DNA of 64,000 bases from Macrocybe gigantea (GCA_011319805.1 SJRY01000235.1:1-64000), one strand, 5' to 3'. Counted from the first letter of the stretch, positions 34,623 to 48,300 are shown. Numbers and translations: made by a program. Notes: generated from the sequence alone by a model not told the origin.

Positions 34623-36410
34623 ATTACTTCCCAGTCTGGCAGCCTAACGACGGCATCCGGTCGGCTACGATGGAAAAAAAAATGAGGGCAAGAAATAGAC
34701 GTACAGAGTCAGCAAGGTCCAAAAACGCAGGTGGACTCTGCTTTCTGTCATCAGAAGGAGGTCTAGGATTAGTACTAGTAATATGGTTTTCGAGGTTGGT
34801 ATTCATTTTGAAGCGACGGCCTTCCAGAACGGTGAAAGACAGAAAAAGCGGTTGGAAGAGGACAAAAAAACGAAAGGCCTAGTTGCACAAGAATTACGCT
34901 GAACGAAGAGAATGGTTTCGCAACGCGAATGAGGCGGATTAGAGACATCACAGACTCACTTGGAAACTGATTTTGAGCCCGTCTAAAAGACTGTTGTTAC
35001 AAGTGGCTGATGCGGCTGAGGCGGCGGAATAAGGAGATAACGATAAGTAACGATACGAGGACCGACAAACCCTTTTAATACTCCAGTTTGTGGGATAAAA
35101 ACAGGAGGACAATGGTAGACAAGTGAAGCTGTTGGTCGAGTTATATGGGTTCAGTGAGAGCACGCTAAGCTGGTCCCTGAACTCTAAACATCGGCAATGG
35201 CCTCCAAATTTTCAACTCCGGTCCCTGTCTCTACCCTTGAAAATATTTTGCCAATTCACAATTCACCCGAATGGCCCGCTTGCCGCTGCCGTTTCTTCCG
35301 CCGAATCAACGACACGAGCTAGACATGCTTTAAGCATACCGTCAGCTCAACTGCCAACTGTCTAAGCTGTCCCTTGTCGCCTTTATGTAACTTGAATCAA
35401 TACCACAAGGCCAACTGGCACGTCCGTCTACCGGCCGTACATTCGGTTTGCCAAATTTGCAAAAGAAAAGATTCCGGCGACCAAATAAGGACACACCCTC
35501 TTTTTTTCCTGAGAGTGCATGATCACCGCGCTTCCTTTACGTTTTCTGAATATAAACCACCACTTCCCCACTACATCGCACGAGGCTCGCAAAGAAATCC
35601 CCAGTATCATTTACTCATGTCATTTCTACCTTCTTTCTTTCTCATTCCTTTTGAGTTGATATCAACTATCGGTACAGTACTTGCAGATTTCTGTCGTCAT
35701 TACGGCCAAGTAGCACGTTGCTCAGCAATGAAGATAGCTCATCCTGCTTATTTGAATAGAAGCAAGTCTCAACCGCTTATGCTCGTCCATCAAATTTTTC
35801 ATTAGTCGCACAGTCCAGAGCACTTGCTATCCAAAGGCCCTAGCCAAGGGCTTCGCTCGGCAACCTGCACCGCGCTACCTTACGGAATTTTCATGTGCCA
35901 TCTTTTTTCTCGTCAACTTACGTCTCTGATCGTGTCCACACCGACAAGGAACTGATGGTTCAAATGATGAGGGAAGACGGAATCGCCTCTGAACGATTTA
36001 CAGCTGAAATGACGCATCATCAGTATGATCACACCCCGCACTCTCTGTCAAGTTAACCCAACAAGGACCGTCTTGAGAACACGGATGTAAAAAAGAAAGC
36101 ATCCATAAAGTGTCATTTGTCTACTTGTTTGACGGTGCCGGCTTGCGTGTTACGTAGTGCTTGCTAGGTCTCCACGAATCATGGCGCACCAAAGAATGTT
36201 CTTTCGGTTACGCACACCATAGTCATTTTCAATTGACGCTCTCTAGTAGCACGCCCGCTCCTATGTAGATCTGCAGGGTTGGCAATTACGACACGGATGT
36301 GGCCCCACAACACTATTCCGCACTTATTTTCCAAGACGCACAGCGGAACGGTCTTCCACTACTGATTATCAATGTAACTAAGGGTATATACAGGATACAT
36401 AGTCATAATA
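34623..36410. other. Long intergenic interval, no gene recognised
   Basis: This is about 1.8 kb between the PUF start and the VPS38 stop. The longest frames (for example 35374-35805 plus) have no recognisable protein features. It probably holds the PUF promoter and a long 5' UTR. No repeat, tRNA or mobile element was seen. Confidence 0.5.
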
Positions 36411-39400
36411 TCAGCCAGCATGGGCAATGGTAGGCGGAAACGTCATACGAGAGGGCGAGTGGGCTTCTTGCGTGACCTTTTCCTGCGCCGTGACAGACTC
36501 GTCGTCGGATCGAAGTACTGTCGGCTCATTACTGGCAATGCCAGCATCACGGATCGTCCTGGTGTCTTCTTCATCCGCATCATCGTTTTCGTCAACCGAA
36601 TCGGCCTGCTCGGAAGCGTACAGTGCGGATTTGGTCGACGATTGGTCCGTAGACGGATGTCGCCCGCGCCAGAAATCCGTCAACGGATACAGACCGAGGA
36701 AAGCTCGGGCCTTCTTCGCATCCGGCGTTGTAGCAGTCGGGGTGATAGAGCCACTTTGTGGAGGTGTGACGCTCTCACGAGCGGTCTCGGTATTGCCTGC
36801 CACGTCACGATCTGCAATGCCATCCTGAACACCCGAAATCGGTTCCAAGTCTGACGACAGCGACATAGGCGAGTCTGGTGGGCGAATGTGTCTTTCGATA
36901 TGGTCAGCAGAGTCAGAGACTGTGACATTGGAGTGCCTTACCGGAGGTGGGCGGCTTCGCCGGAGGTCAGGGTAAGAAGTAGATTCTTCAGATTGGGCAG
37001 AGTATGACGCATATCCAGAGCCCGAAGATCACGATCGGCCATAAGCTATTTGCAACATGTGTCAGAAATGGCCACCTTTTCAAGTCGTACAAGAAACGAC
37101 AGACTAGCTCAATGTCTTTGTTGAGCAGGAATACGCCGTACTCGAAACGATAGGTGTCCACTCCCCTTGAAAACAAGGGGAACCTAGATTAATCATAGTC
37201 AGGAGGGCATGTGACCGATTAGTTATGGAATCCTACATTCGAGGTCCAACCATGGACGAGATGCCGTCTCGAATCAAGCTCCGGCTGCCAATGCAAGTGA
37301 CGGGATACACAAGGGTTTTACCCAGATAAGCCGCTAGCAAGTACACGACCTGGGCTGCGTAACCAAGGGCGGTGGCGACGACTTCTTCGTTGATCTCCTT
37401 GTGATTCGGAAGTGACAAGGGTGGAGCGGGATCTGTCTGGGAAAGAGGGATGGGTAAAGGGATGTCAAGGATAGTATAGAGAAGATCCGGCGGCGATAGC
37501 AGCTCAATCGGGAAAATTGACGATAGGATAGTAAGGAGCGTGGTTCGAGTTGGGCCCAAGTGTAAGCGCACAGAAACAAGTCGAGCCCTGTGTGTGAATA
37601 TAGCTCATTACTTCGCGACGCCTGAGGTGATAAACACCGAGGGAGGCAAGTAACGTACCGTTCCTGTTCGAGGACATCTTCGGCTTGAACGTCGGCATTT
37701 GCTTGTTCCGTATATTGCTCCTTAGCGGCGGCAAGAATCTCCTTTCGTTCCTGCAACAGACGCGCACGCCATTTTATCTTTTCCCGTACTTTATATTAGC
37801 AGATATCAGCCATAACACTAACATTCTAACAGCTAGATAGCTTACAATCGTCGCATTGAGATACAGCTTCGGCATGATTTTCACGGAAAGCCTGTACACG
37901 AGCTTCACGTTCTGATATCTCTCGGTGCTAGATTAGAAAAACAGAGACGGTAAGATGCGGTTGCATCGGTCAAGGAGAAGGCTCAAGCGTACCAATGGAG
38001 AAAGAGTGTCACGTTCCACGATCTGATCAATGTTGCGCGACACCTGGAAAAGAGAATCCTTGGTATCTTTGATACAAGAGTGCAGGTTTGCGAGGCTGCC
38101 AAAAAAAAACATTCAGGGCATGAAAACAATATACCAACAATCGAAACAGACTTGAGTAGATCTTGCCAAGAAGACGATTTCAGAAGTTGTGGAATACCGT
38201 CTTGATTGCGATGACGTCTGCGTGACGAACGAATGGGGTGGATGGGGGTTTTGAGAGGGACAGCATCATCGAAATGCGACGTGTCATTGACTTGGGCCAC
38301 TTTTCTGATATCGGACTCCGGATCCGAGGTGTAACCACTGGAAGCCGGGGAGAACGCTGATGGATGACGGAAATGGGCGGCAGATAGAATGTCCGATCTG
38401 GAGGCGACAGTCTGAAAAGCAACGCGTTGGCTGGCAAGTTTGAAGGATGACTGCCATGCTGCTTAGGAATTCAGACAGTTATCCTGGGACGAAGGAAGCG
38501 CAACGCACGTCATCAGACATGGGGGCCAATTCTTTCAAGTCAACATCCCATTCGTCCAACTTCTTCCACTCCGCGTCCGTAGCATCATTAGACTCCGTGG
38601 CTTTCGCTTTACCTTTTCCTCCTGTCACTTGATCGCCTGCTTTCTTTCCCCATAACTCAACTTTTAACCTGTGCGCACTCGAAAAGGTCGGTTCAAGACC
38701 AGTTCGGAAGTCAACCGAGAATATTGGATTGGTCGATGGTCGATGTATTGGAGAAAAATAAACAGGTGCATCAGGGGCGAGGCGCGGCAAGTCTGCGGAG
38801 TGTGACGCATCCATCGACGGGGTGGCACCCTTTGACGAAGACGGTGTCGCATTGATTCTCCCGTTCGGTTTAAAATTTGGCGTCAAAGATGACTTCACAT
38901 GATTCGTGGCGGACTTGTTCGAAGGTGATTTCTGGGCAGCTAAAGAATCTCGTCGACCGGCGACAGGTGGCGATTTGGATGAGATGGATCGTTGAAGCTT
39001 GTCCTTCTTCTGTGCATTCAAATCTGAGGATTTCGCAGCATGTGGATTACGGGCCGCTTTGTCTGTGGAAGGATTGGGAATCGGTGATGAGGAACCGGGC
39101 TGAGATTGGAGTGGCGCACTACGGGCCGAGTCCTGAGAGGGCAACGGTACTGTGATAGTGATGAAGGTCTCAAACAGCCGTGCCTTGACTATTTTCTCTA
39201 ACCCAGACTGAGAGTGATCGTGAACTATGGGTGTCAAAGGCACTGGAGTGGTTGTACTGGCAGGGACCTTTGGAGATGTTGACGTAGTTAGGTGGGACCC
39301 ACTCGTAGACGAAGAAGACGTTGTCCGAGGTCTAGCGTGACGAGTTGCGGAAGACCGGGATGCTTCCCCAACAGAGGAGGAAAATGTCACTTTTGTCCCG

Positions 39401-39787
39401 GAAGTCTTTCTCTGCCTATCGGTTGAGGCGTTATCGGCCAGAAGACTTGAACCTTCGTCTGAGAGTAAACTCCGTTGCGTAATGGCTGAATTCGTGGAAA
39501 CCCGTCGACCTCGTCTGCGAGTAAAAGTGGCATCCAAATCGTCGGACAGACGCCCTTCGGGAGTGAATTGGGCTTTTCCAGATGGTTTCGTTAGTGCGGT
39601 TGCAAACGCGTCGCGGACAGGAAATGGTGTCAAGTTGCGTATTTGAATCGCGGTAATATGCCGTAGGCGCCTCTGGGACACTTTCAGCAGAAGGAATTCA
39701 ATTCTGAGAGTGAATACAGCTCGCCTGGAAAGACATAGGCTCAGCAGAGATTGCCTCCGACAACTCCGAGATTTCAACGTCCTCCAT
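36411..39787 (-). CDS. VPS38: VPS38/UVRAG-like subunit of PI3-kinase complex II
   Basis: This subunit directs Vps34/Vps15/Vps30 to endosomes. ATG 39787 gives MEDVEISELSEAISAEPMSF. A 44-nt intron leads to QRRLRHITAIQIRNLTPFPV, the conserved N-terminal (C2-like) block. A Ser-rich insert follows, then LKVELWGKKAG and WKKLDEWDVDLKELAPMSDD. The coiled-coil section is LFQVSRNIDQIVERD through RKEILAAAKEQYTEQ. The C-terminal BARA-like region includes ALGYAAQVVYLLAAYLGKTL, YRFEYGVFLLNKDIEL and HTLPNLKNLLLTLTSGE. A disordered acidic tail ends at 36411. I saw no frame break. Confidence 0.87.
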
Positions 39788-40059
39788 GACCTTGCAATCC
39801 TTGAAGTTACTGGTTCAGCTTTTTTTCACGTCGTTCCAACAGAACATACACTCAACTAAAATTATTGTGCACAGAAAAACTGTTTAAGTACGGCTTTGAA
39901 ACCGTCAGTTTATGCTAGATGATGCAATAACATGAGGAAGGTTGTCGGCGGCCCTGTCGTCGTCGCAGAGAATGATCGGCGTGCACATGAAATGGCAGGA
40001 TTATATAATCAAACCGAAACCTGAAATAAGAAATCTCAAGTCACCATTGTCCACCTCAA

Positions 40060-41619
40060 ATGCAGTCAGAGACAGCCCAAAATGCGAAGAGTCCTTCCAA
40101 GCCTATTCCAAAGGCATCGGCAACAATGGGACCCCCGCCAAACCCTCAGAGTCAGCCAATAATCTTGGAGCCTGAATTTAACGCGCTATCGACGTGCCTC
40201 AAGGTATAACATTTTCTTCCAACTATGCGCGGCTCACCATTTTGCACAGAATGCTACCGTGAACGCAGCCCAGATCTATGAATTTCACGCGGACGCCCAC
40301 AGACTGTATACGTCTTGCTCTTCGATGTTGGATAGTATTGCTGATGCCTTCGTCTGGAATCCACAGCGGCTTAGCGAACTATGCTTCAAGACCACCACAA
40401 AATCTCATGGCTTCCCTTGGACGCGAAATTGAGAAGTATGACGAGCTGTGTGATGTGATCGAATCCCATCTAGTAAGTTGTCTTTCTGCAACTGTTAGAT
40501 CATCTTCGAATCATCTTCAAGCTCCAAGCCATTGCCGTTCTGCAACGCGATCTACGGCGAGAACAACGCCGTATCGACGAAGAACGAGAGGCCGCAGAGA
40601 AGAAGCAAGCGGAAGCAGTTACGCCAACCCCGTCGCCAGCAACCGCGAAGATAGGTTTGCCTGCTGCCTCCGTCGATGGTCTTGGGCAAGTCACACCGAC
40701 ACCCACTCATTCACCTCCTACCACTTCTTCACTGCATCTTGGACGCCGACAATCAGCTATATCGTTCCCTTCCCTTCAGCGACCGACGTTGCCTGCGAAG
40801 CTCGATTTGTCGTCAGCCTCCCTTCGAATGACAGCAGAAGAGGCGAATATGTTTTCGAGCGCTCTGGCGTCGCCGGTAACGCTGGCTCCGAAATCGGCAA
40901 GACCACTTGGTGCAAACGATTTTCCACCGGATCTGATGGCCGCATTCGCCAGTTCATCTGCTGCCCTCGGCCAGCCTGTTCAGATCGATCTCACCGTGTC
41001 AGAACATGACCATCACAATGAACTGAAATTAGACCCAACACTCGGCAATTCTGCAGACAAGCCCATTGAATTGGACATCGATACCATGGATATTGACATG
41101 GCTATGACTGATCTGTTTGGGGACTCCACCGACTCGAGCTCCAGCGGCGCGAATCAGACCATGGACGGTTTGTTCTCTCCTGTGGATGACACAGACATGC
41201 CTTTAGCATCTGATGCGCCCGTGACCAAAAATGACGGAGATGTAAAACACTTCATGGGCAACATTCAACAATCCCAAGGGTCCGATATTTTTGCCTCCCT
41301 CGAGAACACTATTACGCGGGAAACGAAAGCAGCCTTATCTTCTCAGTCCGCACCGTCACCGGGCACATTACTAGCCAGCTTTTCATCACCTTCTCAACTT
41401 CACAACGCCGAAGTCGGTACATCGAACATGGCGAACGTTCCTGGTGGTGACACGCATTTCGATCTGAATTCCCTAGACCTCACCAATCTCAGTCCTGGCT
41501 TTTTCTCCAACGCTCCTGAAGTGGGTTTCTCAATGGACATGGACGATCTTTTGAACCTTGGAAGTGTCAGTGAAGAAAAAGGAGAGGGTTTAGATGCTAC
41601 CACCGATAACCGGACATGA
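40060..41619 (+). CDS. Coiled-coil protein with acidic C-terminus, possible Mediator-type subunit
   Basis: I do not recognise it with certainty. ATG 40060 starts MQSETAQNAKSPSKP. Splicing over three introns (after STCLK; a 61-nt intron starting GTATAC after ADAHRL; and one after IESHL) gives a helical segment EIEKYDELCDVIESHL and a charged coil LQRDLRREQRRIDEEREAAE. A long disordered region follows with acidic, hydrophobic patches such as LDIDTMDIDMAMTDLFG and VGFSMDMDDLLNLG, typical of transcription activators or Mediator tail subunits. Without the 61-nt intron the frame is broken. It diverges from VPS38 across 272 bp. A Med2-like role is only a guess. Confidence 0.7.
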
Positions 41620-42158
41620 TTTTGGAGGCTGTCTGTGGTATTACTGTAACATCATTATCCATTGCTCTGCAATATTCCGCCGCACTTGCGCTAGACCCGG
41701 CTTGCTGCGACTCTCACGAGCACTGGCCTTGTGAACGGAAGTAGCTGTGGCTCCGCTCACTATGTTCATGGTGCACGTTCTTCTATCGCGTGTGCCAGAG
41801 GACGACAACGTTTTGCCTTATCTGCCCACGTCAGACGCCTAGTCGTTGCCCAATTCAACTCTTTTTCGCATGCACGATCACGTTTGAATTCTTTATCAGT
41901 TTTAAAGCATGAGGTATGCCAACGTCTTCTTGTTGGCCGTAACCGAAAATGGACCCATTCCATGTGATGGACTTCACGCGGACCTAAATTTATCTACTCG
42001 GAACTTCCACCGTGATGAAATTAATGTCATCCGCGCAGACAGCTTCTCTGTCGTCCGGAATGGCTGTCGCCTGCAACCTCATGCGTTTATAACCCGTGCG
42101 CACAATAGTATTCGCGGGCTATAAAAGCCTCGTTGCATAGATCAGTGATGTTCAAGTC
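41620..42158. other. Intergenic, no gene recognised
   Basis: About 540 bp with no conserved frame. The last part, just before 42159, should be the promoter of the secreted nuclease gene; TATAAAAG occurs at 42120-42127. Confidence 0.5.
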
Positions 42159-43793
42159 ATGTTAACGAGCATCCTCCTTGTACCCGTTGTCCTTGCTTCT
42201 CGCGTTTATGGCTGGGGCGCCAGTGGCCATGAAACTGTTGGGTGGGTTCTTTTTTCATCTGCGTGGCATTTTCGGCCCTGTGACAATTTCTTTACAAGCT
42301 ACGTTGCGATGCCTGTGAGTAGTTTGCACCTCTCAAGAAGCGCCTCGCGAAACTGACAATCACGCGACTAGTTCCTAGCCCCCAATGCTCTCTCCTTCGT
42401 CCAAAGCTCTTTGGGATCGACATACTCTGAGTCACTTGGCCCTGCTGCCACGGTACGTCTTGGCGTCCAAGAACAGCCAAAACTTTAGCCAACGCCGATG
42501 GACAACTTCATACAGTGGGCAGATACAATCAAGTCCAACTCTGCGTATTCCTGGTCTACAGTCCTATTTCAGCTTTGCAATCACGTCACTCATCGTGCCT
42601 GTCGATCAGGTCCTCCGTTTTGCATTATGTTGACGCTCTTGGTGCGCCGAGTTGCATTCAAATCTGGTTCTATACTCAGCCCAAGTCGGACCCAAGATAA
42701 CCCTCCATCTACGTGTTCTGTCAGTGAAACACGAGACTGCGGCGACGGCAAATGCATCCGTACGTCAGGATCTTTGTACCTGTGCCGCCCGCTGAGTTGA
42801 CAGTTTGCCGTAGTCACCGCCATAGCCAACTACACCACTCGCGTTGTAGATACGTCGCTTTCTGCAACCCAGCGCCAAGAGGCATTGAAATTCCTTGGTA
42901 TATCTGATCACAAATCCATCGCATACAAACGCTGATTCTATTCCATTTTTAGACCATGTATGTATTCCCTTTCAGTATTTTCATCAATTTAACCGTTGGT
43001 TCGCTTCCAGTTCATTGGTGATATCGGTCAACCACTGCACGTGGAAGCGGTCTCCGCTGGAGGCAATGGTATCAGTGTGAAATGCAGCGGATCCACCACG
43101 AATCTCCACAGCGTACGTTGATGGTTTCTGAGTGGCACGGTCTTTGCTAATCCTCGCGAACTCGTCATAGCTCTGGGGTATGCACATTTAAATCGCGGTG
43201 GCTTGACTGAGTTCAACTTTCTTCCAAAGACTCTGGCTTGATCAATAAGTTGTTGGCGGCCAATTACAGCAGCTCCGTCACAACATGGGCGAACACTCTC
43301 GTAACTCGCATCAAGGTCCTGTTCAGCTGACAGAACTTCGAATGTTTAACTGAGCCAAATTTTAGACTGGCGCGTACGCTTCTCAAGCGGCGTCCTGGAT
43401 TTCCTGCTCGTCTACCACCACGCCTGCGAGACGCGGCATTGAAGATGACATCAGGGGTATTTTCCATCCCCGAGCCATCACGCCTCTACATTGCCCGCTT
43501 GTCTGGGCTCAAGACTCCAATTCTTTCGACTGCGTCAGTAGTTCATGTCCAGCCATGTATAGCGCTTACTGACGTGACCTTAGTCTGTCGTCTTCAATTA
43601 TCAGACTGGAACAGATCTCTGCACGTCGAGTTATTACACCAACGCCGTCCCAGTTGTGAGTGCCTTCATGTTATATAAATTTGTTGCCTTTTTACACCTC
43701 AAATTTCAGATCGAGCAACAGATAGCGAAGCAAGGGTACCGCTTGGCTGCTTGGTTGAATGTATTGTTCGACGGTGCTACCAATCTTCCTTGA
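42159..43793 (+). CDS. Secreted S1/P1-type zinc nuclease
   Basis: The enzyme cleaves single-stranded DNA and RNA with three zinc ions, outside the cell. The signal peptide is MLTSILLVPVVLASRVYG, and cleavage would expose Trp of WGASGHETVG, the N-terminal zinc ligand pair W1/H6. Further blocks are AATWADTIKS, LHYVDALDNPPSTCS, RDCGDGKC, FIGDIGQPLHVEAVSAGGNG (Asp and His ligands), NLHSLWDSGLI (His/Asp ligands), CPLVWAQDSNSFDC and AKQGYRLAAWLNVLF. More than ten introns splice in phase, including one starting TG|GTCTAC before the LHYVDAL block. I found no frame break. A likely TATA box (TATAAAAG) lies about 35 bp upstream of the ATG. Confidence 0.92.
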
Positions 43794-44175
43794 ACATCTC
43801 ACATGCCATATCGTGGTGAAGCAAATACTGTGCTCCAAAGAAGCCGATCGCGTCTTCGAGTTCAATAGTTCTAATTTGTATTGCCAAAGACGGAGAATTT
43901 CCATTTGAATTAAAAGCCCTTGAATTTTGGCAATATTTCCGTACGTCCTAGAACGAGGATTCCAACAGGCAATCCAACGAACTATGATCGCGTTCGCGTT
44001 CTTCCACCGGCGTACATGCAGTACATTTTAATTCATAAAGTACATACGATGACAGGTCGTCGTGGCCATGAGGCATATCCTCACAATAGGCCTTTTGTTC
44101 CCGAGGATTTGCGCGAAGCGTGGAAATATATATACCTAGCTTATCCCCCTTGTGATATAGATGCGACGTACTTAT
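43794..44175. other. Convergent 3' interval, no gene recognised
   Basis: Short region between the nuclease stop and the cullin-fragment stop. If the A-run at 44181-44187 has lost a base, the cullin frame would continue about 14 codons into this interval before stopping. Confidence 0.5.
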
Positions 44176-45204
44176 CTAACTTTTTTTGAGGGGATGAGTA
44201 GGACGCACACCTACTGTCTGCAGAGCTCTCGCAAGCTCGGTGGCAAGACGTATCCTTTCTCCTTCGTCGATCGTGTTTGACTCTAGGAGGTCTTTCGCTG
44301 CTCGGCCCAACCGCCCTCTTGGATTCGACTGTCCCGTTCCATTCTCCTTCACTTTGGACTGCGCTTTCAGCTTCGGAACAGCCAGAAGCGGTTCAAAGAA
44401 CTCCGTCCTCAAGCGACGATGGGCAAGGGAGACGACAGGGACAACACGATCCTCCGTGCTGGCAGCCTCAGCGCAGGCTTCAGCAGCGGCCATGTCCTCA
44501 TTCGAACCGTCGTCCTGGTATCCCCACTTTTTGAGTTCCTCCATCCTTCTCTCCTTCAGCTTCTTCCCAATTTGTTCCTGCGTATCATGCACCGTAATCG
44601 TTTTGGCCGCCGATTCCAGAACATCATTGAGATGTAACCAACCCCGGTCCTCGTCGAAGGCCCGCTTGACATAGTGGCGGTTGATGTAACTGAGCAGCCG
44701 GTTTGCCGACTGGGCGCCAGCGGTGTACCGGTGGAAACAAGGTATGATGTAGTGGATCAAGGCGGTGTCATCTTGCGGTGCCCCGAGGACGAGTTCGCGT
44801 GCCGCGACGGCAAAATATTTGTCGAGTTGTCCATAGAGATCTGTGCCCCTCGATATGTTGACATCCGGGGCATGAGAAGTAGTGTTCATCGCTTCGGTCT
44901 GCGCGGTGAAGCTGTCGACGGCTAGTTAGCGGGATAACGGATGCGGTCGCTGACTTGCGGCACTTCACTAGTTATAACACGCTGAGTAGATCCCGGAATA
45001 GAACGTAAAGTCGATTGCTGGAGCCTTTCCACTCGGGTCATTGCTAGGGGACTTGATGATGTGGTCGAGTGCTGGTTGGAGGTAAGCCCAGAGTGCGGAG
45101 AGCGAAGCAGAGGGGTCCGCGCTGCCGGAAGCTGGGTTGAACATGACAGGAAGATGACTGAGATCGACGGGCTTCACGGGCTCCTTTCCTTTGGTTCCAG
45201 GCAT
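44176..45204 (-). CDS. Cullin-repeat protein lacking the cullin C-terminal domain
   Basis: ATG 45204 starts MPGTKGKEPVKPVDLSHLPV, then SALWAYLQPALDHIIKSP and FYSGIYSACYN. An intron joins to YFTAQTEAMN, then GTDLYGQLDKYFAVAARELV, FHRYTAGAQSANRLLSYINR and HYVKRAFDEDRG. These match the first cullin repeat of CUL1-type scaffolds, which bind substrate adaptors. The rest (VVSLAHRRLRTEFFEPLLAV, ESNTIDEGERIRLATELARA) covers only part of the second repeat. The frame stops at about 270-285 residues. There is no cullin-homology or neddylation domain on either side. The T7 run (44181-44187) next to the stop may hide a one-base loss, but repairing the frame adds only about 13 residues. Confidence 0.75.
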
Positions 45205-45377
45205 CGCGGATGGCGATGTCGAGAGTAAGTCCGAGCTGGTGAATGTGTCATGGACTAGATTTTCAAGGCCTGCGAAGATCATGAAAATTTTATTCACATG
45301 GGTAATAGGTATAAATCGCAACAAAAGTTGACTGGAGACATAGTATATAAAGGCGTCCTGACAGGAAACTCTACGTA

Positions 45378-48300
45378 TCACATCTTCACCATCAACAGGT
45401 ACTTGAGTCGAATTTGTGCAGGATCGTAGACGATGTACTGATGAAAGGAGGTGCATGGGTAAGGCAGTAGTCCCAGAAACGAGACGGCGACTGACCTCGT
45501 TGTATTGCAAATAAGCGTTTGGCGGGGAAACGTCCTGGCCCGCGCTATCAGGCATGTGACATCCAACAAGATCGTCATTGTTCAGAGCTCTTCCAGCATC
45601 CTTCCACACTACAGGCTGCGTACGGCCAATTCCTTTGGTAGCCCTACGCGCATTCAATGCTGGGCGGTTCGTAGGATAAGGAACCATCGGCTTACATCTT
45701 ATTGCTCTTCTTACAGTTCCTGTCCGCGTCGTATTCCTGTCGTGCGGAAACCTTGTTGAATTGCAGAAAGGATGAGGTCAGAGGTACTTACGGCATGCGT
45801 CCGCTCATAGAACGGCTTGACGGCGACTTCGCAAAGGAGCAGCAGACCGGTGTTGTTACTCAAACTATTGCCAGCCGTTGAATAAGCTGCCTACGAGCGG
45901 AAAAGTTGAAGATACACACTAAGCATGGCAGTAATTTGCCGACTAGTCTTTCGTCAAAATCGTGACAAGCGCATACAAAGGAAGACTGACTTTTGACATC
46001 ATCTGCCAAAGAAGAGTGAGGACAGCTTAGGCACAGAAGCAATAAAACCACCCACATCAGCGAAATAGACGCCCTTCCCAAACATGTATCCAGTAACAGG
46101 AGCTGCAGACACTCTTAACGTGTGAAAAAAATATTTCACGGGAGGTACAGACCTTCTGGAGGGGCGATACGCAATCCTTGCTTCAGGATACCTGCTCAGG
46201 ACGTCAGCTCTGGGGATGTTTCGTTGAAAAATGAAATCGCCTTACCAGCAAAGTTGGTGGTCCTGGAGCCGTGCCACAAGAGCATACGTTCCCCCTCACC
46301 CAAATTGTCAAAGCCAGCGTTGGTCCAGGCTTCAGTCTCGCCAGACCTGAGTACGGCATGTGCTCCAACAGTTTACGACACGGTTTGGGCCATCAAACGC
46401 ACCTTTCGACGCGATAGGCGTTCGTGACGCTGACTTGGATATGATGTGTAGCGCCATGCGTGTCTTGAACGTACTTCGCCAGTGCCTCGAATTCCGCAGT
46501 TTCACGTTTGACAGGCTCCATGCTGGTGAGGCCGAGGGACCGGAAGTTGGCATCCAGAGGGTTGATGCGGTTGCCTTGTTCGTCTTCAAGTGGATTTGAA
46601 GATATAAGCTTTGAGGCAATTTCCTGAGAAGAAAACGTCATGCAAAGCGTCAAGGAAAAACAGGCTTGCAGTACCATGTCTCCTAGAGCATCCACAAGGT
46701 CTAATTCCTGTGGCAGAGTGTTTAGAATCCAGAGAACAAGTCGAAAGAGAGGAACGGGGACATGCCCGCTTTAACAATGCAGCGTCATCGATAACGAGCG
46801 GCCTCTGTCGGCCGAAATCGTGGGGGATGATGCTGCACGGCTCATGAACGTCGGTCGCGGAAGGACAGAGAGAGAACGTTACGAGTAATAGGCGCCGCTA
46901 AGTTGTTCACAGGCTGTTCGGAAACCTCCATATTCTTTCGCCATGTCGCCATTTGGTTGCTCGATGACCTCTGCAAGTCTCTGGTAGCAATTTCGTGAAT
47001 ACGATGCGTTCCTTTATTCACAGTGTTGCAATCACCTTCAGAGCGGAGAAGCCGTTGAGAATGGTCGACTTGGCCAATTTTCCTGATCCCTTGTGAGGAG
47101 CTTCTCAACAATATCGCTCGAAAGTATTTACCAAGGGGGAGTTTCTTGGCGTCGTAGTTCATGGACGACAAATGGGCATCAATGAGACTGGGGTCGAGAT
47201 CAGGCAATGTGGTACCATCATGGCGCCAATCTGCGAAATTACCTGGTGGAAAAAATCAATCTGCAAAGGTCCTGTGTGTAACATGTCAGTGGGTTAGTCT
47301 TTTGGCTTGCATACGGAAGCAAGTACCTGAATCTCTGGAGCAAGCGAAGAATCAGGTACAGGCTTCTCCTCTGTCTTGCTTCCGCTGGCGTTTTCATCGT
47401 CTTTTGGATCATCGCCATCCGCAAAGTCACGTTCTGTAACAGAAGTTTGCCGTCGAAAAATTGGCACCATAAAAGAAATGGCGCGAGACTGTACCCAGCC
47501 ATGTGTATTTCCCTGGAGAAGGCGTTTAGGCAAAAAAAAAAAAAGAAAATCGGCGACTTGTAGATTGGTTGATCACCTGCTTTCGGAACCATTCCTACTC
47601 TAGACTCCCATGCAACGCCTGTCTTTGATTTGAACTGTTTTTTAAATTCGCCGACTGCAATCGACGAAACCCAAGGACCCTTGGAAACGATGCGATCATT
47701 TAAGAGCGTGGGTTTCAAGCATAGCAAACATGTTACCTTGACCTGGCTTTGTCCGTTTTCGCCGACCCTTCCCCAGCGAGTGTATAAAATGCAGTTTCCC
47801 TCGTTTCCAATTGGATGCAACAATTGGATAACATAAAACCTTGGTGAGTTGGACCAGTTAATGTACAGCCGCCACGCTGAGAAGAGAAGGAATTCACTTG
47901 TTGGCGTTATTTCTAACGTCGGTTTGGTTAAGCATTGCATCCCAAACCGCTTCGTTGTTGGAATAGACTTGATGCGTAGCTTTCCAAAGTATTCAATTTA
48001 CCGCATCGACTTTTTGAAATTAAGTCGTACACACCAACTTTACCAGAAACGGGATCCACAGGGGCCGCTCCCCTTTTAATAACGGTTACCTGGCAGCGGC
48101 TTAAGCTCATAGAAGGAATTAAAAAAAACACAAGGGCCAAACACCATTTTTGCATCAGCCTTGTCGGCAGTGTCATCCTTCTGGGTATCGTCTTTTTTGT
48201 TGTCATCCTGCTGGGCGTCGGCTGCCTGTGAGGTTTTGGGCTTTTTGCTCGCGGGTTTTGCATCAGCCCCGTCATCTTTATCAGTCTGTGAGTTGGCTCT

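Noticed and set aside
35374..35805. 143-codon plus-strand frame upstream of the PUF gene
   Set aside because: No family resemblance; it sits in the likely promoter/5' UTR interval.
42498..42660. Apparent frame break in the S1/P1 nuclease before LHYVDAL
   Set aside because: A donor at TG|GTCTAC gives SAYSWSSVLHYVDAL in phase, so no missing base is needed.
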